Assembly (NCBI RefSeq): GCF_000317675.1
Contig: NC_019776.1
Location: 1,860,001-1,924,000 of the forward strand
Source of the DNA: Cyanobacterium aponinum PCC 10605
GTDB lineage: Bacteria > Cyanobacteriota > Cyanobacteriia > Cyanobacteriales > Cyanobacteriaceae
Direction: 5' to 3'
Length of the DNA: 64,000 nucleotides
Under the pieces are notes generated by a model. The model was not told the DNA's origin. It did not search any database and saw nothing but the letters and a program-made list of their open reading frames with translations. Within the stretch, counting starts at the first letter, position 1; each line of letters opens with the position of its first letter. The translations under genes were made by a program, and so were the position numbers. Shown here in pieces: positions 50,202-58,749 of the stretch.

Positions 50202-50375
50202 TCTCATTTTGATGGTAGTGATTTTCAACCTTTTAGAAATATTAATCAGATGAAAATAGATGGTTTAGTAATAGCTTTTAATCGGGAAATTCATCAACAA
50301 ATATTGGCAATAGTTAACCAATAATCTAACAAATGATTTAAAATTGCAATCAATCTTAAATTACCAACAGAAATT

Positions 50376-51179
50376 ATGATCAGATTTTTTATCACTTTAC
50401 TGATTTGCTTATCTCTATTTATTTCCCCTGTAATTGCCGAAGAAAATATTAATATACCCACAGAGGCACAACTACAAGCAGGAGAAGAAATCGCCCGTCA
50501 AGCCATTGAGGCAACGGAAAAAGGAGATTTTATTCAAGCAGAAAAGTTTTGGACTGAATTAATTAATGAATTCCCCTCTAACCCTGCTGTTTGGAGCAAT
50601 AGAGGCAATGCAAGAGTTAGTCAAAATAAAATTGCTGAAGCCATCGGCGATTATAACGAGTCTATCAAATTAGCTCCTGATGCACCAGACCCCTACTTAA
50701 ATAGAGGCGTTGCTTATGAAGGTTTAGGAAAATATCAAGATGCGATCGCAGATTATCAAAAAGTATTAGAATTAGATCCAGAAGATGCAATGGCATATAA
50801 TAACCTCGGTAATGCGAATGCAGGACTAGAAAACTGGGATGAAGCGGTAAAATACTATCATAAAGCCACGGAATTAGCCCCAAATTTTGCCTTTGCCAGT
50901 GCCAATGAATCCCTTGCCCTTTATCAACTAGGCAAAAAACAAGAAGCCTTAACTAAAATGCGCAATATAGTACGTAAATATCCAATGTTTCCTGATATGA
51001 GAGCGGCTTTAACTGCAGTTTTATGGGAAGAAGGTAAACAAGGAGAAGCAGAGAGTAACTGGGTGGCAACAGTAGGAATGGATAGCCGTTATAAAAATGT
51101 AGAGTGGCTTAAAGAAGTAAGACGTTGGCCTCCCAAAATGATAGTTGCTTTGGAAAACTTCCTCACCCTTGATAATTAA
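50376..51179 (+). CDS. Exported TPR-repeat protein
   Basis: The 267-residue protein has a signal peptide (MIRFFITLLICLSLFISPVI, cut near AEE), so it is likely periplasmic or lumenal. It contains about five tetratricopeptide repeats from residue 40 to 225, clearest in PAVWSNRGNARVSQNKIAEA, PDPYLNRGVAYEGLGKYQDA and AMAYNNLGNANAGLENWDEA. TPR solenoids hold protein partners. A KYPMFPDMRAALTAVLWEEG segment and a Trp-rich end (VEWLKEVRRWPPKM) look conserved. Similar lumenal TPR proteins assist photosystem assembly, but here this is only a guess. It starts at ATG 50376, 51 bases after the IMPase-type gene. Confidence 0.83.
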   Translation: MIRFFITLLICLSLFISPVIAEENINIPTEAQLQAGEEIARQAIEATEKGDFIQAEKFWTELINEFPSNPAVWSNRGNARVSQNKIAEAIGDYNESIKLAPDAPDPYLNRGVAYEGLGKYQDAIADYQKVLELDPEDAMAYNNLGNANAGLENWDEAVKYYHKATELAPNFAFASANESLALYQLGKKQEALTKMRNIVRKYPMFPDMRAALTAVLWEEGKQGEAESNWVATVGMDSRYKNVEWLKEVRRWPPKMIVALENFLTLDN

Positions 51180-51401
51180 AGCCCTTCGGGCGAGGCAAGA
51201 GGCAAGAGGCAAGAGGCAAAAGTAGATAGTGAATAGTGAATAGTGAATAGTGAATAGTGAATAATTAATAATTTTTAACTCTTAACTCATTACTTGTTTC
51301 TCCCTTATACCCTAAACCCCTATTGCATTTCTTCCCCCTCATCCCCTAAACATCCTAACACCTGTAACCTGAAACCTGAAGCCTACCCTTACCCGATATT
51401 C
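51180..51401. repeat. Heptamer and dispersed-repeat tract
   Basis: After the TPR gene come GAGGCAA heptamers (about 51192-51220) and a longer run of GAATAGT heptamers (about 51230-51262). Pyrimidine-rich units, ACCTGAA/ACCTGTA units and a dispersed-repeat end (TATTCTTAAACCGAACTGAG, about 51397-51416) follow. The last one overlaps the stop codon of the type IIG gene. Confidence 0.8.
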
Positions 51402-54167
51402 TTAAACCGAACTGAGGTTATTTAAGTTTAATAATTGCTCTAAAATATCTCCATTTTCATCAAAATTATAAGCCTTCATTACTAATTGATCTAACTGTTG
51501 ATGAAGTTGATATAACTTACTACTAGGCTCATGAAAAAAGGCATTATATAACTGAGTAATTCCCCATGATTTTCGCTCCATTTGTTCAGTGCGATATTCA
51601 TGTAATTCCGTCATTTTATCCCTTATTTGTTGCACAATCTTCTTCTTACTCCCCTCGCCCTTTGGGAGAGGGGCTGGGGGTGAGGGAAACGGGAAGGTTT
51701 CAAAACAAGTGGTATTAGTATATCTTGTATCTCCTTTTAAAGTTGATGATTGAGCTTTAACCCAAATTCTATGTATTTTTGAGGTTAAAATACCTAATAT
51801 ATAAAAATCATCCGAAGTAATAATAACTGTTGAATCTGCAGGTAAATAATTGGAATTAATTGGAAGAAAAATAAACCACTTTGAATGTCTAGGAATAGCA
51901 AAATAATAAGATAAATGTTTTATTGCTTCCCTCATTAATGGGCGTTTTTCACCAAATTTCCACCAATTTAATCTCGTAGTTTGCCTTCTATTTTTATCTC
52001 TTTCTGGTTTAACATTTTCTTTAATATGTTGAAAAGGTTGTTGATAATCACAAGCCAATTCTAAATCTAAATCATTAAAATCAATTATCCATCGGCTAGG
52101 TTTACCGTGAGGATTTTTAGTCAAATCATCCGCAGAAACAGATAACTTTAAAACGTCTTTATTTTTACTATCTTTTTTAATCCATTCTAAAGCTAATTTT
52201 TCATCAATATAAAAATCTTTTCCTACTGGAATTATTCCCTGAAAACAGAGATTTTTATTCATCTTTAACTTTTTAGCCTGAGTGACATCTATTTCTGAAG
52301 TGAGAGAAGAATTGATAGTTTTTACTAACTGATTATCTAATATATAACTATCTGGAATAGTTTTACACCAATTAACAATACTAACATGAACCGCCGCTTC
52401 TCCTGACCATTCTTGAGTAGAAATTGCCTCATGAATATAGCCTTTATTTTGCATAATATAATCTAAGGATGCTTTACGGCTTTTTCCTTGAGAAATAGAG
52501 TTAGTTGCTACTAATCCAGCTCTACCATTTTCATCTAAATTATCATGACTAATTCTAAACCAATAACTACAAAAATCTACCGAATCTTTAACATCTTTAA
52601 ATTTAGTAAATATTTTCTCTACATAATCATCACTTAAATTTAGTCTCATGTTTTTACCACCTAAAAAGGGAGGATTACCGATAATAGCATCAGCTTTTAC
52701 CCAGTCAGTAAATAAGGCATCACAACAAATAATATTGTTATCTAAACTATCTAAAGGTAAAGCAGGTTCAGTTAAATTAAATTTATCGATCGCAACTTTT
52801 CGAGCTATCATTAAAGTAACCTTTGCCAACTCCACAGCGAAGGGATTAACATCCATACCATAAAACTGATTAGGAGTAACAAAACTGAGATTAAACTGTT
52901 GATTATTGCCCTTAGTTTTACTTTTTATTTTATCTAATAATAACTGCTCAATTCTTTTTAATTCTTGATAGGCAATATAGAGAAAATTTCCACTACCACA
53001 AGCAGGATCTAAAACTTTATATTCCTGTAATTTAAGTTGTAAATTAGTTAAATCTTTGATGGTATTTGCACTGTCAATTAAATCTTCCCAATACTTACTA
53101 ATGGTGGGGCGCACAATTTTCATAATATCCGCCTCAGAGGTGTAGTGGATACCATAACTGTGACGTTGTTGGGCGTTGACTGTGCCTTCAAAAATATTAC
53201 CAAAAATTGCAGGGCGTACTTTACTCCAATCTTGTCGGGCAACCGTTGCCAATATTTCTAACTCTGGTTTGGTTAACTCGATGGCTTCCACTGTGGCAAA
53301 TAAACCACCGTTAAAATATTCGACTCCCTGATATTTTCCCGCAGGAGTGACACCCCGATTATTCATTTCACGGAATAAACCCCCCAACACATCGTAACTA
53401 CTAGCACCCTCTAAGCATTCTTCCACACAACGGATAAAGAGATTATGGGGTAACAATCCTCTATCTTCTGCAAACATGGCTAAGACGCATTGCAAGATGA
53501 AGCGTTGAATTTTGATAATACCCTCACCCCCAGCCCCTCTCCCACAGGAGAGGGGAGTAACTGTAGATTTATTTCCCCCAACCTCTGTTAATAAGTGTTT
53601 ATCCTCTCCAACTCCCCTTAATAAGCGATTTTGCAGAATTTGGAATAACTCCCCTAGTCGTCGCCCCGCTTTTTCGGTAACATCAACTTGATTATTTTTA
53701 AAGATAGATTTGACATCCCCTCTCATCATGAAGTTAAAGGCGGATTGTCGGTGGATTAAATCCTCAATCTTAACTATATCAACAGGTTCATCTAATTGTA
53801 AATTAAAGTCAAAAATCCAAAACTCATCAAAATTGCACAGTATCACATAACGAGGGCGATTAGGTACTAACCTTGACCAATATTCAAAGGCTTGGGCATA
53901 ATGTTTACTAAGGTCTTCCCCTCGCTTTTTCATCTCAATTAGTAGCTTGGGTTTCCAGACTAAATCGGCAAATCCTGTATTTTTCTTTTTGCTACCCTTT
54001 TTAATAGCTTCTTCGTATTTTGCCCCTGCTTCTAACGCACCATCATAACCAAACCCTTGGAAAAATCTATCTAAAAAAATCTGAGCTTCTTTTCTTTCTT
54101 GCCCTTTAATGTGTTGTTTACAAAAAGTAATAAATTTTTCAAGGTTTTCTGGTGAATTAGTTGTCAT
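51402..54167 (-). CDS. MmeI-like type IIG restriction-modification enzyme (fused endonuclease-methyltransferase)
   Basis: Type IIG enzymes of the MmeI class methylate one DNA strand and cut at a distance with a single polypeptide. The 921-residue protein from ATG 54165-54167 has an N-terminal endonuclease with D68-x9-E78-M-K80 (GFADLVWKPKLLIEMKKRG), the MmeI spacing. A helical connector follows, then an N6-adenine methyltransferase with DPACGSGNFL (about residue 400) and NPPF (ADAIIGNPPFLGGKN). The target-recognition domain runs from about 640. The recognition sequence cannot be read. Two dispersed repeats lie in frame inside the gene (51649-51686 and 53521-53557), and another supplies the stop codon. 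If both endonuclease and methylase parts still work it would be a self-sufficient defence system. Confidence 0.88.
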   Translation of the reverse strand: MTTNSPENLEKFITFCKQHIKGQERKEAQIFLDRFFQGFGYDGALEAGAKYEEAIKKGSKKKNTGFADLVWKPKLLIEMKKRGEDLSKHYAQAFEYWSRLVPNRPRYVILCNFDEFWIFDFNLQLDEPVDIVKIEDLIHRQSAFNFMMRGDVKSIFKNNQVDVTEKAGRRLGELFQILQNRLLRGVGEDKHLLTEVGGNKSTVTPLSCGRGAGGEGIIKIQRFILQCVLAMFAEDRGLLPHNLFIRCVEECLEGASSYDVLGGLFREMNNRGVTPAGKYQGVEYFNGGLFATVEAIELTKPELEILATVARQDWSKVRPAIFGNIFEGTVNAQQRHSYGIHYTSEADIMKIVRPTISKYWEDLIDSANTIKDLTNLQLKLQEYKVLDPACGSGNFLYIAYQELKRIEQLLLDKIKSKTKGNNQQFNLSFVTPNQFYGMDVNPFAVELAKVTLMIARKVAIDKFNLTEPALPLDSLDNNIICCDALFTDWVKADAIIGNPPFLGGKNMRLNLSDDYVEKIFTKFKDVKDSVDFCSYWFRISHDNLDENGRAGLVATNSISQGKSRKASLDYIMQNKGYIHEAISTQEWSGEAAVHVSIVNWCKTIPDSYILDNQLVKTINSSLTSEIDVTQAKKLKMNKNLCFQGIIPVGKDFYIDEKLALEWIKKDSKNKDVLKLSVSADDLTKNPHGKPSRWIIDFNDLDLELACDYQQPFQHIKENVKPERDKNRRQTTRLNWWKFGEKRPLMREAIKHLSYYFAIPRHSKWFIFLPINSNYLPADSTVIITSDDFYILGILTSKIHRIWVKAQSSTLKGDTRYTNTTCFETFPFPSPPAPLPKGEGSKKKIVQQIRDKMTELHEYRTEQMERKSWGITQLYNAFFHEPSSKLYQLHQQLDQLVMKAYNFDENGDILEQLLNLNNLSSV
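51649..51686. repeat. GC-rich hairpin repeat read in frame inside the type IIG gene (copy 1)
   Basis: The unit CTCCCCTCGCCCTTTGGGAG and its G-rich tail belong to the same family as 9916-9952. On the coding (minus) strand it encodes PSPPAPLPKGEGS near the C-terminal part of the protein. The reading frame stays open. Confidence 0.85.
53521..53557. repeat. GC-rich hairpin repeat read in frame inside the type IIG gene (copy 2)
   Basis: The unit is the same family as 51649-51686 in the opposite orientation. It encodes PLSCGRGAGGEG between the nuclease and methylase domains (about residues 205-220), a likely linker. The frame stays open. Confidence 0.85.
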
Positions 54168-54311
54168 GGAAAAAGCGAATAAAATTGGTCTTAAACTATC
54201 CAAATTTTATCTTAGAAGTTGTTTGAAAAGTTTAAGATCCCCCTAAATCCCCCTTATTAAGGGGGACTTTTCAACATATCTTTGCACTTGTTCCCCCCTT
54301 TTGAAGGGGGG

Positions 54312-54635
54312 CTAGGGGGCATACATCATAATACTTGCCCCCAAAAGAATAATAACAACTCCTAACCAATCATAAGCATCTGGGGGAATTTTATCTATTT
54401 TCCAGCCCCATAATAAAGAAAAGAAAACAAAAGCACCACCATAGGCACTGTAAACTCTACCGAAATTAGTGGGTTGAAAAGTGGGCAAAACGCCATATAA
54501 CATTAAGATTAACCAGCCAACAATAGCATACTTAAAACTTTTTCCTTCCCTCAACCACAGCCAAACTAAATAACCTCCTCCGATTTCTGCTAATCCCGTA
54601 ATTAGGAAAAATAACAATGATTTAACTATATTCAT
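54312..54635 (-). CDS. YnfA/UPF0060 family small membrane protein
   Basis: The 107-residue protein has four membrane helices and the family signatures [20 protein letters not shown] near the start, [15 protein letters not shown] in the middle and [17 protein letters not shown] at the end. It resembles small multidrug-resistance transporters in size, but UPF0060 has no agreed function. ATG 54633-54635 is the start. The stop TAG (54314-54312) lies inside a G/C-rich dispersed repeat (about 54235-54320), so the repeat supplies the last residue and stop codon. It is about 100 bases from the divergent AraC regulator gene, but a regulatory link is unproven. Confidence 0.88.
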   Translation of the reverse strand: MNIVKSLLFFLITGLAEIGGGYLVWLWLREGKSFKYAIVGWLILMLYGVLPTFQPTNFGRVYSAYGGAFVFFSLLWGWKIDKIPPDAYDWLGVVIILLGASIMMYAP

Positions 54636-54743
54636 TAAAAAAATTCTATTTAAGATTAAAGTATAATTCAGGGTATCATTTAATGATATATACTAAATAA
54701 TTTGATAAAAAAAGACTTATTATAACGTCTTTATAAGATAACA

Positions 54744-55730
54744 ATGATCGCACTTTCAACAGTTAATTGGAGTAATTATTGGCAACAGGAATCAGAATCT
54801 TTCACTACTTTTTCAGGAGAAAAAGAAGAAGTTTGGCGTGAAAAAGGTTTGTTAGGATATTCTGAGGAAAAATATATCCCTTTACGTCGTGATTTATATT
54901 TAGAAATTTCTGATTATCATATGTATGAAGATGTGATGTTAACCAGTCAATATGATCAGAAAAATGATGAGCATTTTGTAATTAATTTTGTGGTTTCTGG
55001 CAATGTTAAAACTATTTATCATGGGGTAACAGATTATGTTTCAGAAACGGCAGGAAAAAATTATATTGAGTTTTGGGAGTCTCGACAGGAAACGGAATAT
55101 TGGCAAAAAGGCGATCGCATCTTAAAAGTTAGAGTCGGAATTTCTTTGTCAACTTTAAGAGAAATGTGTGAAGATTCTTTAGACACTTTACCCTCAGAAT
55201 TACAGTTATTAATTACGGGTAAAAATGTGCCTCCTTGTTATCGTCAGGGGGAAAATAATATTAATATGAATAGTGCTTTAAATCAGATTGTAAATTGTCC
55301 TTATCAGGGATTTACCAGAAACTTTTATTTAGAAAGTAAGGCTTTAGAATTACTGGCTTTATGGTTAGGAAAAAACAATAAAATAGGATTTAATCAAATT
55401 TCTTCTCTTAGTAGAAAAGATATTATTGCTTTGCAAGAAGTAAAAAATATTATGAAAAAAAACTTACAAAATCCTCCTAGTTTAAAAGAATTATCTCGAC
55501 AATTATGTATCAATGAATGTAAATTAAAATCAGGTTTTAAAAAATTATTTAATACAACAATTTTTAATTATTTACACCGTCAAAGAATGGAATATGCTCA
55601 CAGTTTATTAAGAGATAAAAAAATAAAAATAACCGATGTAGCAATGATGTGTGGTTATGCCAGTTTACCTTCTTTTTCTAAGGCTTTTAAAAAATATTAC
55701 GGTATTAGTCCAAGATGCGATCGAATTTGA
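54744..55730 (+). CDS. AraC family transcriptional regulator (PchR-like)
   Basis: The 328-residue protein ends in an AraC/XylS DNA-binding domain: two helix-turn-helix motifs from about residue 225, with PPSLKELSRQLCINECKLKS and KITDVAMMCGYASLPSFSKA, followed by FKKYYGISPR. The N-terminal 200 residues resemble the ligand-sensing region of PchR-type regulators, which respond to siderophores in iron uptake. Here no iron transport or siderophore gene is adjacent, so the inducer is unknown. ATG 54744 is used. It is divergent from the ynfA-like gene and followed by nth after about 85 bases. Confidence 0.87.
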   Translation: MIALSTVNWSNYWQQESESFTTFSGEKEEVWREKGLLGYSEEKYIPLRRDLYLEISDYHMYEDVMLTSQYDQKNDEHFVINFVVSGNVKTIYHGVTDYVSETAGKNYIEFWESRQETEYWQKGDRILKVRVGISLSTLREMCEDSLDTLPSELQLLITGKNVPPCYRQGENNINMNSALNQIVNCPYQGFTRNFYLESKALELLALWLGKNNKIGFNQISSLSRKDIIALQEVKNIMKKNLQNPPSLKELSRQLCINECKLKSGFKKLFNTTIFNYLHRQRMEYAHSLLRDKKIKITDVAMMCGYASLPSFSKAFKKYYGISPRCDRI

Positions 55731-55815
55731 TAATCAAAATATATTTTGCACAACCCCTAAGTATAATAAATAAAGACATAAAGTCCCTAATAGGAACGAG
55801 TACAAAGTTCAGAAA

Positions 55816-56454
55816 ATGAGAATTAGTAAGAAGAAAAAAGCGATCGAAATTTTAAATATACTCAAACAACTTTATCCTACCGCTACTTGTAGCCTGAACT
55901 ATGATACTCCCCTACAGTTATTAGTTGCGACAATTTTGTCAGCACAATGCACCGATGAGAGAGTAAATAAAGTTACACCGGCTTTATTCAAACGTTTTCC
56001 TGATGCCCAAAGTTTTGCCCAAGCCGATAGAGAAGAAATAGAGAATTTAATTCGCTCCACGGGTTTTTATCGCAACAAGGCTAAAAATATTCAGAATGCC
56101 TGTATCAGAATTGTTAATGATTTTGATGGGAAAGTACCTCAAACTATGACAGAATTATTAACCCTTGCCGGAGTTGCCCGTAAAACCGCTAATGTAGTAT
56201 TAGCTCATGCCTTCGGTATTATTGAAGGAGTAACGGTAGATACCCATGTAAAAAGGCTTAGTAATCGTCTAGGTTTAACTAAGCATTCTAACCCGATACA
56301 AATTGAAAAAGATTTGATGAAGTTATTACCCCAAGCAGAGTGGGAAAATTTTTCTATTAGTATTATTTATCATGGTAGAGCCGTTTGTAATGCTCGTAAA
56401 CCTCGTTGTCCAGAATGTACTTTAAGTCATTTATGTCCTTCTTTTATCAGCTAA
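55816..56454 (+). CDS. nth: Endonuclease III
   Basis: Nth removes oxidised pyrimidines and nicks abasic sites in base-excision repair. The 212-residue enzyme has the helix-hairpin-helix LAGVARKTANVVLAHAFG with its catalytic Lys near 120, the catalytic Asp in VTVDTHVKRLSNRLG, and the C-terminal 4Fe-4S cluster motif C-x6-C-x2-C-x5-C (CNARKPRCPECTLSHLC). Length is normal. It starts at ATG 55816 (MRISKKKKAIEIL). The GH57 gene follows 73 bases later. Confidence 0.97.
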   Translation: MRISKKKKAIEILNILKQLYPTATCSLNYDTPLQLLVATILSAQCTDERVNKVTPALFKRFPDAQSFAQADREEIENLIRSTGFYRNKAKNIQNACIRIVNDFDGKVPQTMTELLTLAGVARKTANVVLAHAFGIIEGVTVDTHVKRLSNRLGLTKHSNPIQIEKDLMKLLPQAEWENFSISIIYHGRAVCNARKPRCPECTLSHLCPSFIS

Positions 56455-56527
56455 AAATCTTCTCCTTATTCTCTGAAAAAACTGTACACTAATCATCATA
56501 ACCAAAGAACAGTTATTAACATAAATT

Positions 56528-58111
56528 ATGGCTCTTGGCTATCTCGCCCTAGTATTACACGCACATTTACCCTTCGTTCGTCATCCAGAAAGTGACTATG
56601 TATTAGAAGAAGAGTGGCTATATGAAGCAATTACGGAAACTTATATTCCCATACTAAGAGTTTTTAGAGACTTAAAAAAAGATGGAGTAGAATTCAAAAT
56701 CACCATGAGTCTAACACCGACTCTTGTGTCTATGTTAAAAGATGAACTCTTACAACATCGTTATGATCAATATCTCCAAAAATTAGAGCAATTAATTCTA
56801 AAAGAAGTTATCAGCAATCAAAATAATGGACACCTCAAGTATTTAGCTGAATATTATGAACAAGAATTTGCTCAGATTCGACAAATATGGAATGAGTCAG
56901 AAAGGGATTTAGTCTCAGCTTTTAAAACTTTTCAAGACAGCAATAATCTCGACATTGTGACTTGTGGGGCTACTCATGGTTATTTACCATTAATGAAAAT
57001 GTATCCCAATGCGGTTAAAGCTCAAATTGAGGTAGCCTGTGACCATTATCATGACAATTTTGGACAGTTTCCCAAGGGGATATGGTTGCCTGAATGTGCT
57101 TACTATCAAGGCTTAGAGGATATTTTAGCCTCAGCAGGATTAAGATATTTTATCACTGATGGACATGGTTTAATTCATGGAAATCCTGTACCTCGTTTTG
57201 GTACTTATGCCCCTATTTTTACCCCTAGAGGTGTTGCGGTATTCGGGCGGGATTCTGAGTCATCCCAACAGGTTTGGTCTTCAGAAATCGGTTATCCGGG
57301 TGACCCTGTCTATCGAGAATTTTATAAAGATTTAGGATGGGAAGCTGATTACGAATATATTAAACCTTATATTATGCCCAATGGTCAAAGAAAAAATGTA
57401 GGCATTAAATACTACAAAATTACCGATCGCACCTGTAGTCTTTCAGAAAAAGGTCTTTATGACCCATATTGGGCAAAAGAAAAAGCCGCAGAACACGCTG
57501 GAAATTTTTTGTTTAACCGAATTCAACAGGTGAAGCACCTAGCAGGGGTGATGGGTAGAGAGCCAATTGTTGTTTCTCCCTATGATGCTGAATTATACGG
57601 ACATTGGTGGTATGAAGGTCCACAATTTCTTGATTTTTTATGTCGCAAAATATGGTTTGATCAAGAAACCATTGTGATGACTACTTTGGGGGAATATTTA
57701 CAAAATCACCCCACCCAACAAGTGGCAACCCCCGCTCAATCTAGTTGGGGTTATAAGGGATACCATGAATTTTGGTTAAATGAAAGTAATAGTTGGATTT
57801 ATCCGCATCTTCACAAAGCCATTGAAAAAATGACTGAGTTAGCCCAACGCAATCCAGAGAGCGAATTAGAATTAAGAGCATTAAACCAAGCAGGAAGAGA
57901 ATTATTACTAGCACAATCATCGGATTGGGCATTTATTATGCACACAGGCACAATGGTAGATTATGCCGTCAAAAGGACAAAAAATCATTTATTGAGATTT
58001 AACCGACTTTACGAAGAGATCAAAAACGGGGATATTAACGGAGATTGGTTATTAAAGCTAGAAATAATGGATAATATTTTTCCCGATTTTGACTATCAGG
58101 TTTATCGCTAA
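56528..58111 (+). CDS. GH57 family 1,4-alpha-glucan branching enzyme
   Basis: GH57 branching enzymes form alpha-1,6 branches in glycogen-type glucans. The 527-residue protein starts MALGYLALVLHAHLPFVRHP, the family's first signature, and has the nucleophile Glu at 189 (GIWLPEC) and the acid/base Asp at 353 (VSPYDAELYGHWW). The helical C-terminal region (about 410-520) with SSWGYKGYHEFWLN and AQSSDWAFIMHTGT is typical of cyanobacterial and Thermus branching enzymes. It would act with GlgA and GH13 GlgB, not found here. It starts at ATG 56528. The 3' flank contains family repeats and an IS605-like remnant. Confidence 0.93.
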   Translation: MALGYLALVLHAHLPFVRHPESDYVLEEEWLYEAITETYIPILRVFRDLKKDGVEFKITMSLTPTLVSMLKDELLQHRYDQYLQKLEQLILKEVISNQNNGHLKYLAEYYEQEFAQIRQIWNESERDLVSAFKTFQDSNNLDIVTCGATHGYLPLMKMYPNAVKAQIEVACDHYHDNFGQFPKGIWLPECAYYQGLEDILASAGLRYFITDGHGLIHGNPVPRFGTYAPIFTPRGVAVFGRDSESSQQVWSSEIGYPGDPVYREFYKDLGWEADYEYIKPYIMPNGQRKNVGIKYYKITDRTCSLSEKGLYDPYWAKEKAAEHAGNFLFNRIQQVKHLAGVMGREPIVVSPYDAELYGHWWYEGPQFLDFLCRKIWFDQETIVMTTLGEYLQNHPTQQVATPAQSSWGYKGYHEFWLNESNSWIYPHLHKAIEKMTELAQRNPESELELRALNQAGRELLLAQSSDWAFIMHTGTMVDYAVKRTKNHLLRFNRLYEEIKNGDINGDWLLKLEIMDNIFPDFDYQVYR

Positions 58112-58338
58112 TTTTTCTGATTTATTTGTTTCGTAATAATGTTTAATTGAAGCAGGTTAAGTGAAATTCAGAGTTCAGAGTTTTTGATTCTTAATTCTTA
58201 AATTATCAACTATTTACCTTTGCCTTCCCCCCTCTCGAGGGGGAAAAAGGGGGGTTTGCCCCTTGTCTTTTGCTCCAAAGTGACGAAATATCTAGGACTT
58301 AGGGAAATGATAGGATTGCTATATAATCTTTAGAAGTA
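58112..58338. repeat. Repeat tract between the GH57 gene and the IS605-like end
   Basis: After unique DNA this holds GAGTTC/TTCTTAATTCTTAA remnants, a CCCCCCTCTCGAGGGGG hairpin of the G/C family (about 58228-58250) with its TTTGCCCC tail, and AT-rich DNA. The final 20 bases, directly beside the element end, would be the guide segment if the neighbouring omega-RNA were made. Confidence 0.6.
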
Positions 58339-58610
58339 TTGACACTCCTTGACCTGAAGGTGCAAGGATTCTTGGTTCACCGACAGCCCTTAAATTAACT
58401 TAATTGCTTAAATTAACCCAGAGGGGCTTATCTCCCCAAGCGTATGACCCATAGAGCGAGTCGGTTCGGGTATGCCCTACCCTACCGAGAAAAACACTTA
58501 ATCTTTGGTTTCTCTGTGCTTACTGCTTAGAGATTTTACCTTGAGAAGCATTCCTCTCAAGAACCCTATATCGCTAGTTTTCAAGGTTCAATGAATCTGC
58601 TAGATTCGAG
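58339..58610 (-). mobile_element. IS200/IS605-type right end and omega-RNA-like remnant, no tnpB
   Basis: Read on the minus strand the sequence ends GAATCCTTGCACC, TTCAGGT, CAAGGAGTGTCAA (58371-58339), the hairpin-plus-TGTCAA end typical of IS605-family right ends next to tnpB. Upstream on that strand are the GGTGAACCAAGAATCC box, GGTCATACGC and the GCATACCCGAACCGA segment (about 58471-58453), which I know from the 3' regions of cyanobacterial tnpB elements. Two further hairpins (58540-58561 and GAATCTGCTAGATTC at 58593-58607) precede them. No tnpB or tnpA frame is present. In active elements this region is the omega-RNA scaffold that guides TnpB nuclease. This copy is orphaned; the left boundary is uncertain. 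Confidence 0.6.
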
Positions 58611-58749
58611 GTTTTTTAAGAGGTTGATTACCTTTCCTCTAAAAAAAATAATAACACACTGATGCACTAAAGGGCAGGAGACCTAAAACCCGCAGATTTA
58701 TGGTAAAAATTAAAAATAAGATAAAACCAAAATATTTCCTCAGAACATA

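Larger units (their letters stand above)
49435..50324 (+). pseudogene. Inositol monophosphatase family gene, disrupted by a 14-bp tandem duplication
   Basis: From ATG 49435 translation gives MKSLEIIKTLLPTLKLAGEY and continues to TQPEKDYQRKTMARTF..., stopping within about 50 residues. If one copy of a 14-bp repeat (49529-49556) is removed, the frame runs without interruption: QPEKDYGENFYANALTDADL, then FGEEYAKSYN and the catalytic DPIDGTRAYLDNL near residue 103. About 291 residues would be encoded. The main motifs of the FIG/IMPase fold (metal-binding DPIDGT, GDLAGFVID) are intact downstream. A shorter product could start inside at 49647 but would lack the N-terminal metal ligand region. A second oddity is a repeat unit read in frame at 50171-50201. 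It is either a recent pseudogene, a phase-variable gene or an assembly error. Confidence 0.75.

Noticed and set aside
58440-58480. tRNA-like T-loop (GGTTCGGGTATGCC)
   Set aside because: No acceptor stem, anticodon arm or CCA-ready 3' end can be built around it; it fits the IS605-type right-end boxes better.
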